Assembly: GCA_003133185.1 (NCBI GenBank)
Contig: PKWF01000283.1
Coordinates: 1,452-11,805 of the forward strand
Direction of reading: 5' to 3'
DNA length: 10,354 bases
From: Vulcanimicrobiota bacterium
Lineage (GTDB): Bacteria > Vulcanimicrobiota > Vulcanimicrobiia > Vulcanimicrobiales > Vulcanimicrobiaceae
Below the pieces are notes generated by a model that worked only from the letters and a program-made list of their open reading frames with translations, did not search any database and was not told where the DNA came from. Below are positions 8,401-10,354 of this stretch, piece by piece. A program made the position numbers and the translations under genes. Position 1 is the first letter of the stretch, and each line of letters opens with the position of its first letter.

Positions 8401-8529
8401 TTCGATGCCGCATACGCCGCGGCGGTTGCGCAGTACAACGACTACGTCGGACTGCTTTCGCCGCTCCAGACTGCCCTAAAGAATGCCGGCATCAAGCCGG
8501 TCGACGGCGCAACCCCCGTGTCACCCTGA
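5455..8529 (+). CDS. Secreted sortilin/VPS10-like BNR beta-propeller protein, copy 2
   Basis: A 1024-residue paralogue of the preceding protein, aligning almost end to end; by eye the N-terminal propeller part is roughly 60% identical. A short signal peptide (MLVSTILLAAAAYA) leads straight into the propeller, without copy 1's Pro-rich linker. Asp boxes include RSVNGGATW (54), KSSDGGKTW (108), VTFDGGASW, KSTDGGRTW, RSDDAGARW, QSTDRGETW, LTRDGGSHW, LTHDYGAHW and ISLDNGARW; the box at LTTDLEHW is degenerate. The motif DLVIATHGRDAWILDD lies near 698-713. The C-terminal part is helical. It carries a Gly/Pro-containing insert around 950-975 (including RTGFGGPQLPPTAAQ) that copy 1 lacks. It is probably exported, with an unknown ligand. 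No catalytic motif was seen. Its last nine bases overlap the convergent serine hydrolase gene. Confidence 0.85.
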   Translation: MLVSTILLAAAAYANLSWRSIGPAIAGGRVAAVAGTPQDDQLYYLGTAGGGVWRSVNGGATWQPVFDKQAVSAIGAVAIDPTNERVVWAGTGEANPRNDVSYGDGLYKSSDGGKTWRRAGLAGVWSISRIAIDPRDTRHVVVGAFGDPFKDSTNRGVYVTFDGGASWSKSLYLSPASGASDVAINPADPKIVYAGMWHFRRVPWTFTSGGPDGGLYKSTDGGRTWRKLSGHGLPQGLTGRIGLAIAPSRPSRIFALIEAAGGILWRSDDAGARWKMTSDDTLVDQRPFYFTHIAVDPKNPDHVYAVSEMLSESKDGGRKFKEIAKDVHVDYHAIWIAPNQPKRIITGEDGGFALTTDLEHWSFSRNLTIGQIYHVGLSNENPYAVCVAFQDNNGFCGPSNSLDDQGILNRHWINVVGGDGMWTVPDPIDPNYIWADLEDGAVTLFDRRTGISRFIRPYDSFPGSFLGPFDLSKAAYRFNWDSPIAFAPWDGHIAWFGGNVVFQSTDRGETWRPISPDLTRNITEHQLPSGGPLAKDVSGAEYSDTILYIEGSSIDQGEIWVGTDDGYVQLTRDGGSHWQNVTPPGAPQFARFETVAPSPLVAGTAYAVADNHRMGDYAPYVYLTHDYGAHWTKIVDGLPGDQYARTIRPDTRNPYLLYAGTENGLWISLDNGARWQDFRINLPAVSVRDIRIQPNFNDLVIATHGRDAWILDDLDSVQQLGNAQRAGAMLFTPRMAYEYHYHSNDPGIYTQFAGDNPPKGAIVDFYQTAPQKKAPLLQILDAAGAVVRTVSGTHKVKGKEEPYVPNKAGINRYVWDFTEDAPAKWHGAAREEYQGPKTGPTVVPGAYAVRLTMGAQTLTQRLTVKPDPRDQWTQQQYESGYAYARKYSTIYGKIDEVLNNLDTIKKSLTRVAASAKNDAAIASQVAAAQQSWGPVFAAFTADYKNDEDSIQRGGSLRESIPRTGFGGPQLPPTAAQLDYARRFDAAYAAAVAQYNDYVGLLSPLQTALKNAGIKPVDGATPVSP

Positions 8530-8547
8530 CGCGCCCGTGTCACCTGA
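8515..8547. repeat. Short tandem duplication across two convergent stop codons
   Basis: CCCGTGTCACCCTGA (8515-8529) is followed after CGCG by CCCGTGTCACCTGA (8534-8547), a 19-base-period duplication differing by one C. The first copy holds both stop codons: TGA 8527-8529 for the plus gene and TGA 8523-8521 for the minus gene. The second copy runs into GGCAGTCGAAGGG (8548-8560), which resembles the TCACCCTGAGC-GTCGAAGGG-type intergenic sequence that I recall from many bacterial genomes; that resemblance is from memory. Confidence 0.6.
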
Positions 8548-9390
8548 GGCAGTCGAAGGGAAAAGCCGCCGAAAAAACGTTTCGTGGCGGAAGGAAGCGC
8601 TCGCGCCGAAATGTACGACCGTCAGATCGAGTGACGGCACTAGGTAGAGCGCTTGGCCCGCGGAGCCGCTCGCGTAGACGAGATCCTTCGGCGAATTGCG
8701 AGCGCCCAGCCACCAGCCCAGGCCGTAGCGCGCGTTAGCCGGAGAGCCCTCGAAACAAGGCCCGAGACGGTCGGCCTCGCGTGTGACGTAACGCCCGTAT
8801 GCAAGCCAGTCCATCGCGCGGAGTGATGCACCGGTTGGGAGCGGATGCGTTCCATCCTTTAGGCTCCGCCAGCTCGCCACCCGTACGGCTGCGGGATCGA
8901 GAATGCGCCGCCGCAGATAGTCGTGCGGCGTCAGCTTGCGATCGGCAAGCTTGCGCGCCAGTACGGCGCCGAAGACTTGAAACGGAACCCCGCCGTACGT
9001 AAACCGCGAGCCCGGCTCGTTTTTCAGCGGCGTCGCTAGTGCGCGCTCGTACTCCGGAACGGCCGCACCGAGGCCGCCGAAACCAAAGCCGGCCGTAAGC
9101 GAGAGCAGCATGCGCAGGGTGACGCGGCGCTTCCATGGATCGTCGCGCCACTCCGCAAATGTCGCGGCGACGGCTTCGTCGAGTTCGAGCAATCCATCCT
9201 CGCGCGCGCAGAGCGCCGCAGGGCCCCAAAAGCTCTTCGTTCCGCTGTAGAGCAAATGCGGTTTTTTAGCATCAAACCCGTCGCCATACTCCTGCGCGAC
9301 GATCTGGTCGCCGAGCGCGATAACGATCGCATGCAACGCGTGCGTGCGGGCGTATGCGAGCGCGGCCGGAATCTCGATATCGAGCGCCAT
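8521..9390 (-). CDS. Beta-lactamase-fold serine hydrolase (class C / esterase-like)
   Basis: A 289-residue protein of the beta-lactamase-related serine hydrolase family (Pfam Beta-lactamase, PF00144 type). The nucleophile motif S-x-x-K is SGTK (S49, K52) in LLYSGTKSFWG. LRMLLSLTAGFGFGG (92-106) matches the usual LLSHTSGL-type block. Where AmpC has YxN there is YGG (Y132), and the third motif KTG appears replaced by ASGSAGQ near residue 250. Tyr is retained, but the changed second and third motifs make true beta-lactamase activity unlikely; an esterase or peptidase of unknown substrate fits better. No signal peptide is seen, so it is probably cytoplasmic. The ATG at 9390 is the only plausible start, though without a Shine-Dalgarno. 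The C-terminal GDTGASG comes from the tandem duplication. The gene is divergent from the sugar porter, 38 bases away. Confidence 0.85.
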   Translation of the reverse strand: MALDIEIPAALAYARTHALHAIVIALGDQIVAQEYGDGFDAKKPHLLYSGTKSFWGPAALCAREDGLLELDEAVAATFAEWRDDPWKRRVTLRMLLSLTAGFGFGGLGAAVPEYERALATPLKNEPGSRFTYGGVPFQVFGAVLARKLADRKLTPHDYLRRRILDPAAVRVASWRSLKDGTHPLPTGASLRAMDWLAYGRYVTREADRLGPCFEGSPANARYGLGWWLGARNSPKDLVYASGSAGQALYLVPSLDLTVVHFGASASFRHETFFRRLFPSTASGDTGASG

Positions 9391-9428
9391 TGGAGGAGCG
9401 TTCGCACGCCGCTTGCAAAAGCGCCTGC
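9391..9428. promoter_or_regulatory. 38-base divergent spacer with GCAA tetraloop hairpin
   Basis: The spacer separates two divergent ATGs. CGCTT (9410-9414), loop GCAA (9415-9418) and AAGCG (9419-9423) form a 5-bp hairpin with a GNRA-type loop, five bases before the porter ATG. GGAGGA (9392-9397) is too far from that ATG (31 bases) for a normal ribosome site. There is no room for two full promoters plus leaders, so promoters probably extend into the coding regions or the mRNAs are leaderless. Regulatory use is inferred. Confidence 0.35.
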
Positions 9429-10354
9429 ATGAGAGGGTACGTTTTGCTCGTAGCGTCGATCGCAGCGCTGGGAGGCTTGCTCTTCGGCTACGATACCGGC
9501 GTGATCTCCGGTGCGATCCTTTTCATTAGCAAGCAGTTTGCGCTGGACAACCGCCTCCAGGCTTTTACGATTAGCGTCGTTTTGATCGGCTGCATCGGCG
9601 GCTCGGCCGTCTCAGGGTCGGTGGCCGACCGCATCGGCCGGCGCCCGACGCTTTTCGGCGCCGGCGTCATCTTCTTGCTCGGCGCGCTGCTTTCGGCGTT
9701 AGCGGGAAACGAGGCGATACTGCTCTGTGGGCGTTTCGTCGTCGGTCTCGGGATCGGCTTAAGCTCCGTCGTGGCGCCTCTCTACATCTCCGAGGTCGCG
9801 CCCGCGCCGGTGCGCGGCGCGTTGGTTTCGCTCTACCAATTCGCAATCACGATCGGCATTCTCGCGGCGTACGTCGTCGATTACCTGCTCGCGGGCGGCG
9901 CGCAGTGGCGCTGGATGTTAGGCCTGGCCGTCATTCCGTCGTTGATCTTGATGGGTGGAATGATTCGCATGCCGGAGAGCCCGCGCTATCTGTTCAAGGT
10001 TGGGCGCGATCCTCTCGCTCGTGACGAACTGCAACGCATTTACGACGACGAAAGCGCCAGCGAACGTGAAGAAGCTTCCATTTTGGAGAGCCTGAAAGTT
10101 AAACGCGGCGGTCTTCGTGCACTGCTGAGCCCGGCGATCCGGCCGGCGCTCTTCCTCGGTGTCGCGCTGGCGGTTTTGCAGCAGATCACCGGCATCAACT
10201 CGGTCATCTATTATGGACCGCGCATCTTCGAGATGGCAGGCGTCGGCTCTGCCGCAGCATCGATCTTGGCGCAGTCGCTGGTCGGTGCCGTAAACTGCGG
10301 GATGACGCTCGTCGCGATCTTCTTTGTCGATCGCATCGGACGTAAGCCGTTGCT
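9429..10354 (+). CDS. MFS sugar porter (XylE/GalP/AraE-like), N-terminal part, cut by window end
   Basis: An inner-membrane sugar transporter of the MFS sugar porter family; such proteins usually import a monosaccharide with protons. The open frame gives about 308 residues of the usual 450-480 and continues past the window. Hallmarks in order are GGLLFGYDTGVISGAI in helix 1, DRIGRRP in the loop between helices 2 and 3, GRFVVGLGIG in helix 4, PLYISEVAPAPVRG, the PESPRYL motif after helix 6, the sugar-site block QQITGINSVIYYGP in helix 7, and the second-half repeat DRIGRKP at the edge. The cytoplasmic loop between helices 6 and 7 is charged, as expected. The ATG at 9429 places helix 1 correctly, although no Shine-Dalgarno is visible. 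Exact substrate (xylose, arabinose, galactose, glucose or inositol) cannot be read from the sequence. The divergent serine hydrolase gives no hint. Confidence 0.95.
   Translation, partial: MRGYVLLVASIAALGGLLFGYDTGVISGAILFISKQFALDNRLQAFTISVVLIGCIGGSAVSGSVADRIGRRPTLFGAGVIFLLGALLSALAGNEAILLCGRFVVGLGIGLSSVVAPLYISEVAPAPVRGALVSLYQFAITIGILAAYVVDYLLAGGAQWRWMLGLAVIPSLILMGGMIRMPESPRYLFKVGRDPLARDELQRIYDDESASEREEASILESLKVKRGGLRALLSPAIRPALFLGVALAVLQQITGINSVIYYGPRIFEMAGVGSAAASILAQSLVGAVNCGMTLVAIFFVDRIGRKPL

Noticed and set aside
2276..8529. Glycosyl hydrolase or sialidase function for the propeller proteins
   Set aside because: Asp boxes alone are structural. I saw no RIP motif or catalytic Asp/Glu/Tyr set, so only a propeller fold is supported.
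2276..8529. CRISPR-like or satellite repeats within the propeller genes
   Set aside because: The repeated GACGGCGGC-type words are codons of Asp-box motifs at irregular spacing, not identical repeats with spacers.

Overview
GC-rich bacterial chromosomal DNA with compact gene packing: little intergenic space, overlapping gene ends and several starts with weak or absent Shine-Dalgarno sequences. The families present (ThiC, a GmhB-type HAD phosphatase, a GH23 lytic transglycosylase, secreted sortilin/VPS10-like beta-propellers, a serine hydrolase and a sugar porter) suggest a free-living heterotroph, probably with two membranes. The soil-associated lineages rich in such propeller proteins (Acidobacteriota, Gemmatimonadota, Eremiobacterota) are plausible hosts. 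Nothing in the window fixes the taxon, so this is an inference only.

Layout. Positions 1-866 hold the 3' half of thiC (+). A 115-base gap (867-981) carries a strong inverted repeat that runs into the start of a small HAD phosphatase gene (982-1479, +). This gene converges on a lytic transglycosylase gene (1449-2090, -). The two overlap in a palindrome that encodes nearly the same C-terminal peptide on both strands. Next to the transglycosylase start, and sharing a CATATG with it, is a possible 49-residue membrane microprotein (2091-2240, +). Then come two long paralogous secreted beta-propeller proteins (2276-5455 and 5455-8529, +) joined by a TAATG stop/start overlap. They converge on a beta-lactamase-fold serine hydrolase (8521-9390, -), with a small tandem duplication spanning both stop codons. 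Only 38 bases separate that gene's start from the divergent sugar porter gene (9429 to the window end, +), which is cut off by the window.

How the genes relate. The clearest functional unit is the propeller pair, probably cotranscribed and perhaps preceded by the microprotein. Both have N-terminal signal sequences and about eleven Asp-box repeats, so they likely act outside the cytoplasm in binding or recognition. ThiC (thiamine), the HAD phosphatase (possibly heptose for envelope glycans), the transglycosylase (peptidoglycan) and the sugar porter look like ordinary housekeeping or nutrient genes, not parts of one system. I saw no CRISPR array, tRNA, rRNA, integrase or transposase, and no gene-free stretch over 300 bases. 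I found no convincing evidence for a new defence or mobile system. The most unusual signals are structural: the two-strand palindromic gene end, the hairpin over a start codon and the head-to-head CATATG starts.
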